Of a stretch of DNA of 5,748 bases, positions 1 through 5,748 are shown one piece after another; the stretch's first letter is position 1, and each line of letters starts with the position of its first letter. Where the stretch lies: contig JAAZUX010000054.1 of assembly GCA_018623955.1 (NCBI GenBank), forward strand, positions 1-5,748. The letters are read 5' to 3'. The position numbers and the translations under genes were made by a program. The stretch is from Flavobacteriaceae bacterium (GTDB lineage Bacteria > Bacteroidota > Bacteroidia > Flavobacteriales > Flavobacteriaceae). The notes beneath the pieces are model-generated. The model was not told the DNA's origin, ran no database searches, and worked only from the letters and a program-made list of their open reading frames with translations.

Positions 1-196
1 GAGGGTAAACTACCTCTTGTAAGCCCACAAAATCAGCATTCTCTTCCTTCAATAAAGAAGCGACAGTCTCCCTGCGGTTTTCCCAAACATTCATCCCGTC
101 TTTGGGGTTGTTGTAACGTATGTTATAGGATATGGCTTTGATCGGTTCGGCCTGTTGAAACAATACAAGGCTCAAAATCAATAAAAATCGGATCAT
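1..196 (-). CDS. Endonuclease/exonuclease/phosphatase (EEP) fold hydrolase, exported, N-terminal fragment
   Basis: The reading frame starts at the ATG on the minus strand (bases 196-194) and runs open for 65 codons through the left edge, so only the N-terminus is visible. Residues 1-16 form a signal peptide (MIR, then a hydrophobic LLILSLVLF core, with possible cleavage after QQA), so the enzyme probably acts outside the cytoplasm. The mature part opens with the EEP fold's first strand, ISYNIRYNN, whose Asn25 is the usual metal-site residue. A W-x2-R-R segment follows at 38-42, then the second conserved block, ADFVGLQEV, with the metal-binding Glu61. These are the hallmarks of the DNase I-like Mg-dependent phosphoesterase superfamily. 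Members use nucleic acids, lipids or sugar phosphates, and nothing visible fixes the substrate. It lies on the same strand as the sulfatase upstream, 132 bases away. The fold call is firm; the function is open because the catalytic His/Asp regions lie outside the window. Confidence 0.85.
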   Translation of the reverse strand, partial: MIRFLLILSLVLFQQAEPIKAISYNIRYNNPKDGMNVWENRRETVASLLKEENADFVGLQEVVYP

Positions 197-328
197 AATT
201 GTCGGGTTTTAAAAATGGAATTAGAGTTTAAATTTCTAAAAAAAAGATAGATTCCAAAAATAAATAATGGAATACTGAGAATTTGTCCTGGGTTAAAGTT
301 CAAAACTCATTTGATTCTCTTTATTTTT
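197..328. other. AT-rich intergenic spacer between sulfatase and EEP hydrolase
   Basis: This 132-base spacer separates two minus-strand genes. It is very AT-rich and holds no credible ORF. On the minus strand it carries one terminator-like hairpin (listed separately). The EEP gene's promoter could also lie here, but I see no convincing Bacteroidota TTTG/TAnnTTTG pair at proper spacing, and no Shine-Dalgarno-like sequence before the EEP ATG. Confidence 0.6.
240..273 (-). terminator. Possible weak intrinsic terminator after the first sulfatase
   Basis: Read on the minus strand, ATTCCA (273-268) can pair with TGGAAT (256-251) around an 11-base AT-only loop. A short spacer and then a run of T residues (about 247-240) follow. 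The position, 56 bases past the sulfatase stop codon, suits a terminator. The stem is only 6 bp with two G-C pairs, so it would be weak and could let transcription run on into the EEP gene. Confidence 0.3.
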
Positions 329-2074
329 TTATTTGTCATGTCTATTGGGAGGGTAAACGGTTTTTCCTTTAATTCCATTGGCTACAGTTGTTATTCCATA
401 TTTATAGCCCAAACGGTGGGTGATGATCTCCAATGTGTCATTCGCCTTTTCCTCAATGGGTTCCGTGTAAATTTCCCAACCTTTATAGGGCGCTTTTTCT
501 GAGGTATAGCGATAGCCAATCCTTGCTCCGAGAGTAGGGCAGCTTACTGTTACTTTGCTGTTTTTGATATCAATGATGGGAGCATCGGTCAATTGGGCTT
601 TACCATTGGGATAGAAAGTCTTGATTAAGTCTTTTTCATCAATCAATCCTTTGTCATCAATGGCTTTCATCCAACGTTCGCATTCTGTCCTAAGCGATTC
701 TAAGACATTTACATAGGCAGGATCATCTGCAATATTATTCAATTCGTGGGGATCGTTTTCTGTATCAAAAAGTTCTTCTTCAACTTTGGAGGGTCTAAAC
801 CATAGGGCTTGGTTTTCGTCCAAGGTTCCCGCATCTCGCATGCGCAAGAGTTCTTGCATGACTTCCATTTTCTCACGATAAGCCACAGGGAGATAGTAAG
901 GTCGATCGGGGTGAAAGTTTTTTAAATATTTAAACCGCTTGTTTCTTACGGCACGAATCATATCCACACGCTCATCAAAACGATCCGCATGACCGTGGAT
1001 AAAAGTTCTGGGGGTTTCGGCTTTAAATACACCTTCAAAAGCTTGACCTTGCATATAGGAGGGGGCTTTTATGCCTACCATGGACAAAAGGGTGGGAGGA
1101 AAATCGATAAAACTGATCAATCGATCATCTCTTTCCCCGGCACGAGAACCGTCAGGGTAGCGAATGATAAGGGGAACCCTAAGTCCGGAATCGTACAGCA
1201 AACGTTTTTGGCGGGGGAGTGGCCCACCGTGGTCGGAATACCAAACGACTATGGTTTGATCCAACAGGCCGTCTTCTTCCAATTGGTCTAGAATCTTTCC
1301 AACCCCTTGATCCATTCGGATGATATTGGTGTACATCCGTCTCATGGCATTTTCTCCAATTTCGTTTTGAGGAAGATAGGGGGGGATATCTACTTCTAAA
1401 CCCTCAGGAACCAAAAGAGGTACATGGGAATTTTTATATTTTGAATTCCATTTTTTTACACCCCTATCCGGGGGAAATTGATCTCCATCAAATATATCCT
1501 TTTTAAAATTCCACATTCGGGATTCGTGGCTTACCCCGAAATTAAAAATGGAAAAAAAGGGTGTTTCGTCGTCAGGTCTGTTTCTCCAATGGGCATAGAT
1601 ACTGGACTCGTCCCATGCCAACTCTGATTTAAAAAACTGATAATCTTCTTTGGCATTATTGGTGGTATAATATCCATTTTCACGCATGATCTCACTGACC
1701 ATTTTGACCGCTGCAGGAGGGACGGCTTGATAGTCTATGATCCCGGCTTCTCGGGTCGCAGCTTGTTGATTCAGGGTACGCATATTTTGTGCTCCAAAGG
1801 AGTTGGGGTACAATCCGGTAGCCAAAGTAGCGCGGCTGGGAGAACAAACGCCCGACACAGAAAAATTGTGAGTGTAAACCACGCCCTCTTTGGCCAAGCG
1901 GTCCAAATTGGGGGTGGGGGCTCTAAAATCTCCATAAGCGCTGAGGTAGTCGGGACTTAAGTCTTCTGCCACCAACCAAAGGACGTTGAGCGGTTTTTTT
2001 GTTTTGGTCAGCTCACAGGCAGTCAGCAGCAGCATACTCAACAATAATAGACTTAATGAAAGTTTTTGATTCAT
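329..2074 (-). CDS. Type I (formylglycine) sulfatase, lipoprotein, with C-terminal accessory domain
   Basis: This enzyme should hydrolyse sulfate esters (or N-sulfates) on a polysaccharide. I chose the ATG at 2074 (581 residues) because it gives a compact lipoprotein signal: MNQK, a Leu-rich core, and lipobox LTAC with the lipidated Cys20. An in-frame ATG at 2101 adds nine residues and cannot be excluded. The sulfatase domain spans about residues 28-490. CSPSR at 77-81 contains Cys77, which a maturase must convert to formylglycine. Metal ligands are likely in VAED (Glu37, Asp38) and SDHGG (Asp281, His282), and SHESR (about 182-186) supplies a likely active-site His. The usual GKWHLG motif is absent; NNAKEDYQF (about 139-147) occupies that region. 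LPRQKRLLYDSG follows the SDHGG block. These features set it apart from the second sulfatase in this window and recall proteins annotated as N-sulfoglucosamine sulfohydrolase-like, but specificity cannot be assigned. Residues about 498-568 resemble a chitobiase/hexosaminidase C-terminal (CHB_HEX_C-like) beta module. It is divergent from the esterase gene. Confidence 0.93.
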   Translation of the reverse strand: MNQKLSLSLLLLSMLLLTACELTKTKKPLNVLWLVAEDLSPDYLSAYGDFRAPTPNLDRLAKEGVVYTHNFSVSGVCSPSRATLATGLYPNSFGAQNMRTLNQQAATREAGIIDYQAVPPAAVKMVSEIMRENGYYTTNNAKEDYQFFKSELAWDESSIYAHWRNRPDDETPFFSIFNFGVSHESRMWNFKKDIFDGDQFPPDRGVKKWNSKYKNSHVPLLVPEGLEVDIPPYLPQNEIGENAMRRMYTNIIRMDQGVGKILDQLEEDGLLDQTIVVWYSDHGGPLPRQKRLLYDSGLRVPLIIRYPDGSRAGERDDRLISFIDFPPTLLSMVGIKAPSYMQGQAFEGVFKAETPRTFIHGHADRFDERVDMIRAVRNKRFKYLKNFHPDRPYYLPVAYREKMEVMQELLRMRDAGTLDENQALWFRPSKVEEELFDTENDPHELNNIADDPAYVNVLESLRTECERWMKAIDDKGLIDEKDLIKTFYPNGKAQLTDAPIIDIKNSKVTVSCPTLGARIGYRYTSEKAPYKGWEIYTEPIEEKANDTLEIITHRLGYKYGITTVANGIKGKTVYPPNRHDK

Positions 2075-2228
2075 TCTTTTAGGTGGAATTGTTTTAAACA
2101 TGGCTCATCTTGATTTTTTCTATTTCCTAAAAATGACTTTTTATTCCAATGGGATTTTTGTCTCAGGTTTCATATAAAAAAACCCCTCCTTCATTTTTTG
2201 TATCTTGAAAATAATAAATGATTGTATC
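2075..2228. promoter_or_regulatory. Divergent upstream region of sulfatase and CE15 esterase
   Basis: This 154-base stretch separates the heads of the minus-strand sulfatase and the plus-strand esterase and must hold promoters for both, unless the longer sulfatase start at 2101 is used, which would shorten it to 127 bases. It is AT-rich, with a notable run of A then C (about 2175-2187, followed by TCCTTC). I see one possible -7 element on the plus strand (listed separately) and none that I can support on the minus strand. No inverted repeat clear enough to call an operator was found by eye. Confidence 0.5.
2201..2208 (+). promoter_or_regulatory. Possible Bacteroidota -7 element for the CE15 gene
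   Basis: TATCTTGA matches the Bacteroidota -7 consensus TAnnTTTG at TAnnTT and differs in the last two bases. No TTTG-type -33 element lies about 19-21 bases upstream, so support is weak. If the element is real, the transcript would begin some 10-15 bases before the ATG at 2229. That also argues against the in-frame TTG at 2205, which falls inside the element, as a start codon. Confidence 0.3.
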
Positions 2229-3503
2229 ATGCGACAAAAAATCCTATTTAGTTTTATCGTTTTGGTTTTTTCTTATCAGCTTTCTGCCCAGAAAACCACC
2301 CCTACCATCAAGAATGAGGTGGATGTTCCCGCATATGAATTACCCCAACTACTCACAACATTGGCCGGAAAAAAAATAAATAATCCATCGGATTGGGAGC
2401 GTTTGAGGCGGCCTGAAATACACTCCTATTTTGCCAACCGGGTTTATGGTGTCGTTCCGGGCACACTAGAATTTGAAGGGGTTGAGGTCTTAGATGTCGA
2501 GCCTGCTGCATTGGGAGGCCGGGCCATCCGTAAGCAAGTCAACCTAAATTTTAAAAAAGGGAATAAATCCGTAAGCATGTCCTTACTGATCTATCTGCCC
2601 GCCGAAAAAAAGAAATCACCGGTGTTTTTGGCTTATAATTTTAAGGGAAATCATTCTGTCAATGCTGATCCGGCCATTTTGATCAATGGAAAAAAAGAAA
2701 GTGAATTGAGTGGGGAGGAACTCAAAAAATTTAAGGCAAGCGGTAGAGGAGGGAGAACTTCTCGATGGGCCATAGACAAAATGATCGACGCAGATTATGG
2801 ACTGGTGACCATCGATTACAACAATGTGGATCCCGATAAAAATGATTTCTCCGATGGGATTCACACCCTTTTTTACCAATCGGGACAAACGGCTCCAGCC
2901 AAAAATCAATGGGGTTCATTGTCGGCTTGGGCGTGGGGACTGTCTAGGATAATGGATTTTTTGGAGACTGAAGCATTGGTAGATCATAAAAAAGTAATAC
3001 TGTTTGGGCATTCACGTTTGGGAAAAACCGCATTATGGGCCGGGGCAAATGACCAGCGTTTTGGTATCGTCATTTCCAATAACTCCGGATGTGGTGGAGC
3101 AGCACTCTCCAGAAGAAGGTTTGGTGAAAAGGTATCAGACATCAACACCAACTATCCCCATTGGTTTGCCAAAAACTTCCACAACTTTAATGAAAATGAA
3201 ACTGCACTGGAAATTGATCAACACATGCTCATTGCACTGATCGCTCCAAGACCGGTTTATGTGGCCAGTGCAAGTCAAGATGCATGGGCAGACCCCAGGG
3301 GGGAGTTTTTAGCCGCTTGGGCAGCCTCTCCGATTTATGAACTTTATGGAAAAAAGGGAATTGGAACAGATGAAATGCCACCCGTAAATACCCCTTTTCA
3401 CGGAACAGTTGGGTATCACTTAAGAGAGGGAAAGCACGATGTAACGGATTACGACTGGGCGCAGTACATTAAGTTTGCGGATCAGCACTTTGAATCCAAT
3501 TAG
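2229..3503 (+). CDS. CE15-family carbohydrate esterase (4-O-methyl-glucuronoyl methylesterase-like), secreted
   Basis: This is an alpha/beta hydrolase of carbohydrate esterase family 15, which cleaves esters on the carboxyl group of (4-O-methyl-)glucuronic acid in plant or algal polysaccharides. I start it at the ATG (424 residues) rather than the in-frame TTG 24 bases upstream. The ATG gives a clean Sec signal, MRQKILFSFIVLVFSYQLSA, with cleavage near LSA|Q, implying export to the periplasm or beyond. Family marks in order are the SLSAWAWGLSR block (about 230-240), the nucleophile elbow GHSRLGK (260-266, Ser262), NNSGCGGAALSRRRFGE (284-300), IAPRPVYV (338-345), QDAWADPRGEF (350-360, Trp353) and GKHDVTDYDW (401-410, His403). 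The position 23 residues after Ser262, normally the catalytic Glu in fungal and many bacterial CE15 enzymes, is Asn285. The acid is therefore probably Asp351 or Asp355. It diverges from the first sulfatase and converges on the second, which suggests they act on one sulfated uronate glycan (inference). No Shine-Dalgarno site is seen. Confidence 0.93.
   Translation: MRQKILFSFIVLVFSYQLSAQKTTPTIKNEVDVPAYELPQLLTTLAGKKINNPSDWERLRRPEIHSYFANRVYGVVPGTLEFEGVEVLDVEPAALGGRAIRKQVNLNFKKGNKSVSMSLLIYLPAEKKKSPVFLAYNFKGNHSVNADPAILINGKKESELSGEELKKFKASGRGGRTSRWAIDKMIDADYGLVTIDYNNVDPDKNDFSDGIHTLFYQSGQTAPAKNQWGSLSAWAWGLSRIMDFLETEALVDHKKVILFGHSRLGKTALWAGANDQRFGIVISNNSGCGGAALSRRRFGEKVSDINTNYPHWFAKNFHNFNENETALEIDQHMLIALIAPRPVYVASASQDAWADPRGEFLAAWAASPIYELYGKKGIGTDEMPPVNTPFHGTVGYHLREGKHDVTDYDWAQYIKFADQHFESN
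3500..3503. other. Overlapping convergent stop codons
   Basis: The four bases TTAG serve both genes: TAG (3501-3503) ends the plus-strand esterase and TAA on the minus strand (3502-3500) ends the second sulfatase. There is no intergenic space, so neither gene can have a terminator ahead of the other's coding sequence. Confidence 0.95.
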
Positions 3504-5065
3504 TCAATGGTGCTTCCCCACCAATCTTCATTGGGAAGATATTTTGGATCAAGTTGAAACGCCCTGCGTTTTTCGACCTTTAATTTCATTTTTTGTTTGT
3601 GTCCAAGGAGCCATTCTTTTTCTTCTTCCTCATTGTGAAGCGGATCTATTTCAGGAATCAATGCGTTTGTTGAGCTGAGCCAGTTTTCCAATTCGTTTTT
3701 TAGTGCCATTCCCTCTTGTGGAAATTGATCAAAAACATTGTTGGTCTCTCCCATGTCCGAACCCAGCTCATACAATTCGTTTTTTCCGTCTTCAAAATAG
3801 TGGATCAATTTCCAGTTTCCTTTTCGGATGATGGCACTGGGATCTCCTCCTTGGTTTCCGTAATGGGGATAATGCCAATAGAGTGAGCGCGCTCCAAAAG
3901 CTTCATCTTTCATTAGTGGTAACAGACTTTTTCCATCCACTTTAGAGGGATTTTCGATCCCTGCCAATTCCAATAATGTAGGAAACAAGTCAGCCCCCGT
4001 CACGGGTGTATCCACTTTTTTTATGGAATTTTTGATCTGGGGTGCTTTGATAAAAAACGGGATACGGGTGCCTGCTTCCCACTGATAGCCCTTACCTCCC
4101 TTGAGGGGGAGATTGCTGGTGGCATAGTCGTCGCCTGCCGAAACACCACCGTTGTCTGATACAAAAACAATGACCGTATTATCATCCAAGTTCAAAGCAT
4201 CCAGGGTATTCAAGACATGCCCCACAGCTTCATCGGTTTGTTCCACTAAGCCTGCATAAACAGGATTGTCTTGCTTGATCCTTATGGGCAGCCTTTTTTC
4301 CATTTCAAATCCCTCTTCCAAAATTCCTTGATCCACAGCCCTCTTTTGGTATTTGAGCCATTTTTGTTTTGAGGTTTGAATGGGTGCATGAACAGCATAA
4401 AAACTCAAATAAGCAAAGAAAGGTTTATCGACATTGGCTTTGATAAAGTTGGCCGTCTCTTTGGCCAATTTCATAGAGAGTGTCATTCCCTTATCTTCTA
4501 TTCTATCTTCTAAAAAGGGATTATTGAAAGGAGAAAAGTACCCCCCGGAATAGGGGCCTCCACGATGGTATCCTCCTTTGTTGATATCAAAACCATGATC
4601 GGTAGGAAGGGATTGCTGTTCCACAGAACCCAGATGCCATTTGCCGGCAAAAAAGGTTTTGTATTGCCGGGTCTTAAAGACTTCGGGTAAGGTGGTCAAC
4701 TCAAAGGGGAGGTGCTTTACATAATCACTGGGTAACAATTTGGTTTTCCTTCCTACTTTCCTCCACATCGTTCCGTATTTAGCACCGATCCAATCGGTTA
4801 TGCCATGAACTGTTGGATACAGGCCGGTCAATAAACTTGCTCTCGAAGGACTACAAACCGAGGCATTGGCATGGCCTTGAGTAAAGTGTGTTCCCTCATC
4901 AGCGATTCTGTCAATGTTGGGCGTTTCATAAAAATCACTCCCCGTGGCACTCAAATCCCTATGGCCTAGATCATCTACTACAATGAAAAGAAAATTGGGT
5001 GGAGAAACTGCTTTTTCGCAATTCCAAAAAGTAAACAAAACCAGGGTTAATGTAATGTATCTCAT
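3500..5065 (-). CDS. Type I (formylglycine) sulfatase, arylsulfatase A-like, exported
   Basis: This 521-residue enzyme should remove sulfate esters from a sugar or polysaccharide. The N-terminus MRYITLTLVLFTFWNC is a short signal peptide. Cys16 may be lipidated, but the lipobox (FWNC) is poor, so a soluble exported form is possible. The canonical active site is complete: VVDDLG with Asp31 and Asp32, CSPSR at 71-75 with Cys71 as the formylglycine precursor, GKWHLG at 141-146 (Lys142, His144), His226 in HAP, SDNGG at 303-307 (Asp304, Asn305) and LKGGKG with Lys322. The C-terminal subdomain (about 390-470) has the usual RKGNWKLI and NELYEL strands, followed by a charged tail of about 45 residues rich in Glu and Lys. 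Its motifs differ from those of the other sulfatase here, so the two should attack different sulfate positions or linkages. The exact SulfAtlas S1 subfamily and substrate cannot be set by eye. The ATG lies 7 bases after the transporter's stop, which suggests cotranscription. It needs a maturase not present in this window. Confidence 0.95.
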   Translation of the reverse strand: MRYITLTLVLFTFWNCEKAVSPPNFLFIVVDDLGHRDLSATGSDFYETPNIDRIADEGTHFTQGHANASVCSPSRASLLTGLYPTVHGITDWIGAKYGTMWRKVGRKTKLLPSDYVKHLPFELTTLPEVFKTRQYKTFFAGKWHLGSVEQQSLPTDHGFDINKGGYHRGGPYSGGYFSPFNNPFLEDRIEDKGMTLSMKLAKETANFIKANVDKPFFAYLSFYAVHAPIQTSKQKWLKYQKRAVDQGILEEGFEMEKRLPIRIKQDNPVYAGLVEQTDEAVGHVLNTLDALNLDDNTVIVFVSDNGGVSAGDDYATSNLPLKGGKGYQWEAGTRIPFFIKAPQIKNSIKKVDTPVTGADLFPTLLELAGIENPSKVDGKSLLPLMKDEAFGARSLYWHYPHYGNQGGDPSAIIRKGNWKLIHYFEDGKNELYELGSDMGETNNVFDQFPQEGMALKNELENWLSSTNALIPEIDPLHNEEEEKEWLLGHKQKMKLKVEKRRAFQLDPKYLPNEDWWGSTID

Positions 5066-5072
5066 AGTTGTT

Positions 5073-5748
5073 TTATTCTTTAAAGTTACGAATGCTTTCG
5101 ATCAAAACTGTGCCTAAAATCATTACACCACCAAAGATCGTACTTAAAGCAGGATATTCTCCCAGGACAATCATTCCAATAATGATCCCATAAACCGGCT
5201 GCACACCACTGATGATACTGGCAGTGCTGATGCTAAAATTTCTAAAACTGTAGATAAACAATGTGTGACCTGTTGCGGTGGTTAGTAATGCGAGAATTAA
5301 AATTGCAGGGAGTGATGTTTCCAAGCCGTTCATATCGTAGACCAAAAATACCGGGGAAAGCAAAACAGAAACAATGATCAATTGATAAACCATTAAAATA
5401 GATCCCTCGTATTCCGATGACTTAGCCTTCATGTAGATGTTTCGTATGGAATAACAAAATGCTGAAAAAACCCCAAAACCGATGGCTTTGAATTGATCGT
5501 TTTCCAAACTGATTTCGGGGGCTAAAAAATAAATGCCCACCAAAACCATCAATCCCAAAAGCAGATTTGATTTCTTGAATTTACTATTGAGCATCAGCGG
5601 TTCCAGGAAAGTGGTGATTATGGGGTAAGTAAATACAGAAAGCATTCCAATGGCCACACTCGATAGTTTTAGGGAGATAAAATAGGTGATCCAATGCAAG
5701 CCCATCAATACCCCGCTGAAAAAAATAGTCTTGCGGTCTTTTTTCTGA
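5073..5748 (-). CDS. EamA/DMT-superfamily membrane transporter, N-terminus cut by window edge
   Basis: The frame is open to the right edge, giving 224 residues. An in-frame ATG (5705) and TTG (5708) are internal: the 13 codons upstream of the TTG (ending in TIFFSGV) continue a typical EamA membrane segment, so the true start lies beyond the window. About eight hydrophobic helices are visible (FFSGVLMGLHWITYF, VAIGMLSVFTYPIITTF, LLLGLMVLVGIYFL and five more). This fits TM3-TM10 of a 10-TM protein of roughly 290 residues, with some 65-75 residues missing. Two EamA repeats show their diagnostic ends, TTFLEPLM in the first and GVQPVYGIIIGMIVLGE in the second. The family acts in the inner membrane, mostly exporting or exchanging small metabolites such as amino acids, nucleosides or sugars; the substrate here is unknown. 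The second sulfatase begins 7 bases downstream, so the two are probably cotranscribed. Confidence 0.9.
   Translation of the reverse strand, partial: QKKDRKTIFFSGVLMGLHWITYFISLKLSSVAIGMLSVFTYPIITTFLEPLMLNSKFKKSNLLLGLMVLVGIYFLAPEISLENDQFKAIGFGVFSAFCYSIRNIYMKAKSSEYEGSILMVYQLIIVSVLLSPVFLVYDMNGLETSLPAILILALLTTATGHTLFIYSFRNFSISTASIISGVQPVYGIIIGMIVLGEYPALSTIFGGVMILGTVLIESIRNFKE

Noticed and set aside
221..239. Imperfect inverted repeat TTAGAG / TTCTAA near the EEP start
   Set aside because: It is five or six A/T-rich pairs with a G-T pair, expected by chance in this AT-rich spacer.
311..502. 63-codon plus-strand ORF at the end of the first sulfatase
   Set aside because: It lies almost wholly antisense to the sulfatase's C-terminal region and has no recognisable features or start signal.
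989..1960. Plus-strand ORFs of 100 and 77 codons inside the first sulfatase
   Set aside because: Both are antisense to conserved sulfatase sequence, including the CSPSR region, and their translations look like no protein family.
2205..2228. TTG at 2205 as the start of the CE15 gene
   Set aside because: It would add eight polar residues before a complete signal peptide, and the TTG lies within a possible -7 promoter element. The ATG at 2229 fits better.
2616..2919. Minus-strand ORFs of 97 and 62 codons inside the CE15 gene
   Set aside because: They are antisense to well-conserved CE15 sequence and have odd composition with no domain.
3004..3678. Plus-strand ORFs of 78 and 67 codons at the CE15 end and in the second sulfatase
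   Set aside because: The first is an out-of-frame shadow of CE15; the second straddles the convergent stops and is mostly antisense to the sulfatase tail.
5703..5708. TTG at 5708 or ATG at 5705 as the transporter's start
   Set aside because: The frame stays open to the right edge, and the upstream codons form part of a typical EamA transmembrane helix, so these are internal codons.
1..5748. Search for tRNA, rRNA, CRISPR arrays, insertion sequences, or a new defence or mobile system
   Set aside because: Nearly all sequence is explained by five metabolic genes, and no repeat arrays, transposase motifs or structured RNA were seen by eye.

Overview
The window looks like chromosomal DNA from a marine or algae-associated member of the Bacteroidota (Flavobacteriia or Cytophagia type). 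The reasons are AT-rich DNA with A/T-runs between genes, no clear Shine-Dalgarno sites, exported proteins with Bacteroidota-style signals (one clear lipobox LTAC, one Sec signal ending in LSAQ), and two type I sulfatases beside a CE15 glucuronoyl esterase. The species cannot be named from the sequence.

Layout, left to right. (1) 1-196, minus strand: the N-terminus of an exported endonuclease/exonuclease/phosphatase (EEP) fold hydrolase, cut by the left edge. (2) 197-328: AT-rich spacer with a weak terminator-like hairpin. (3) 329-2074, minus: a lipoprotein sulfatase with a CSPSR formylglycine site and a C-terminal add-on domain. (4) 2075-2228: a divergent upstream region. (5) 2229-3503, plus: a secreted CE15 carbohydrate esterase. 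(6) 3500-5065, minus: a second sulfatase of a different subfamily, meeting the esterase tail to tail with a 4-base overlap of the stop codons. (7) 5073-5748, minus: an EamA/DMT-family membrane transporter, open through the right edge and only 7 bases upstream of the second sulfatase.

Taken together, this reads as part of a polysaccharide-degradation locus. The sulfatases would remove sulfate esters from a glycan outside the cytoplasm, and the esterase would cleave esters on uronic acid residues. This suggests a sulfated, (glucurono)uronate-containing polysaccharide, which is an inference. No SusC/SusD pair, glycoside hydrolase, polysaccharide lyase, sulfatase-maturing enzyme or regulator lies in the window, so the substrate and the extent of the locus are unknown.

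I found no RNA genes, mobile elements, CRISPR arrays or clearly new system. The points most worth a second look are the missing canonical catalytic glutamate in the esterase, the atypical active-site motifs of the first sulfatase, and the overlapping convergent stops.
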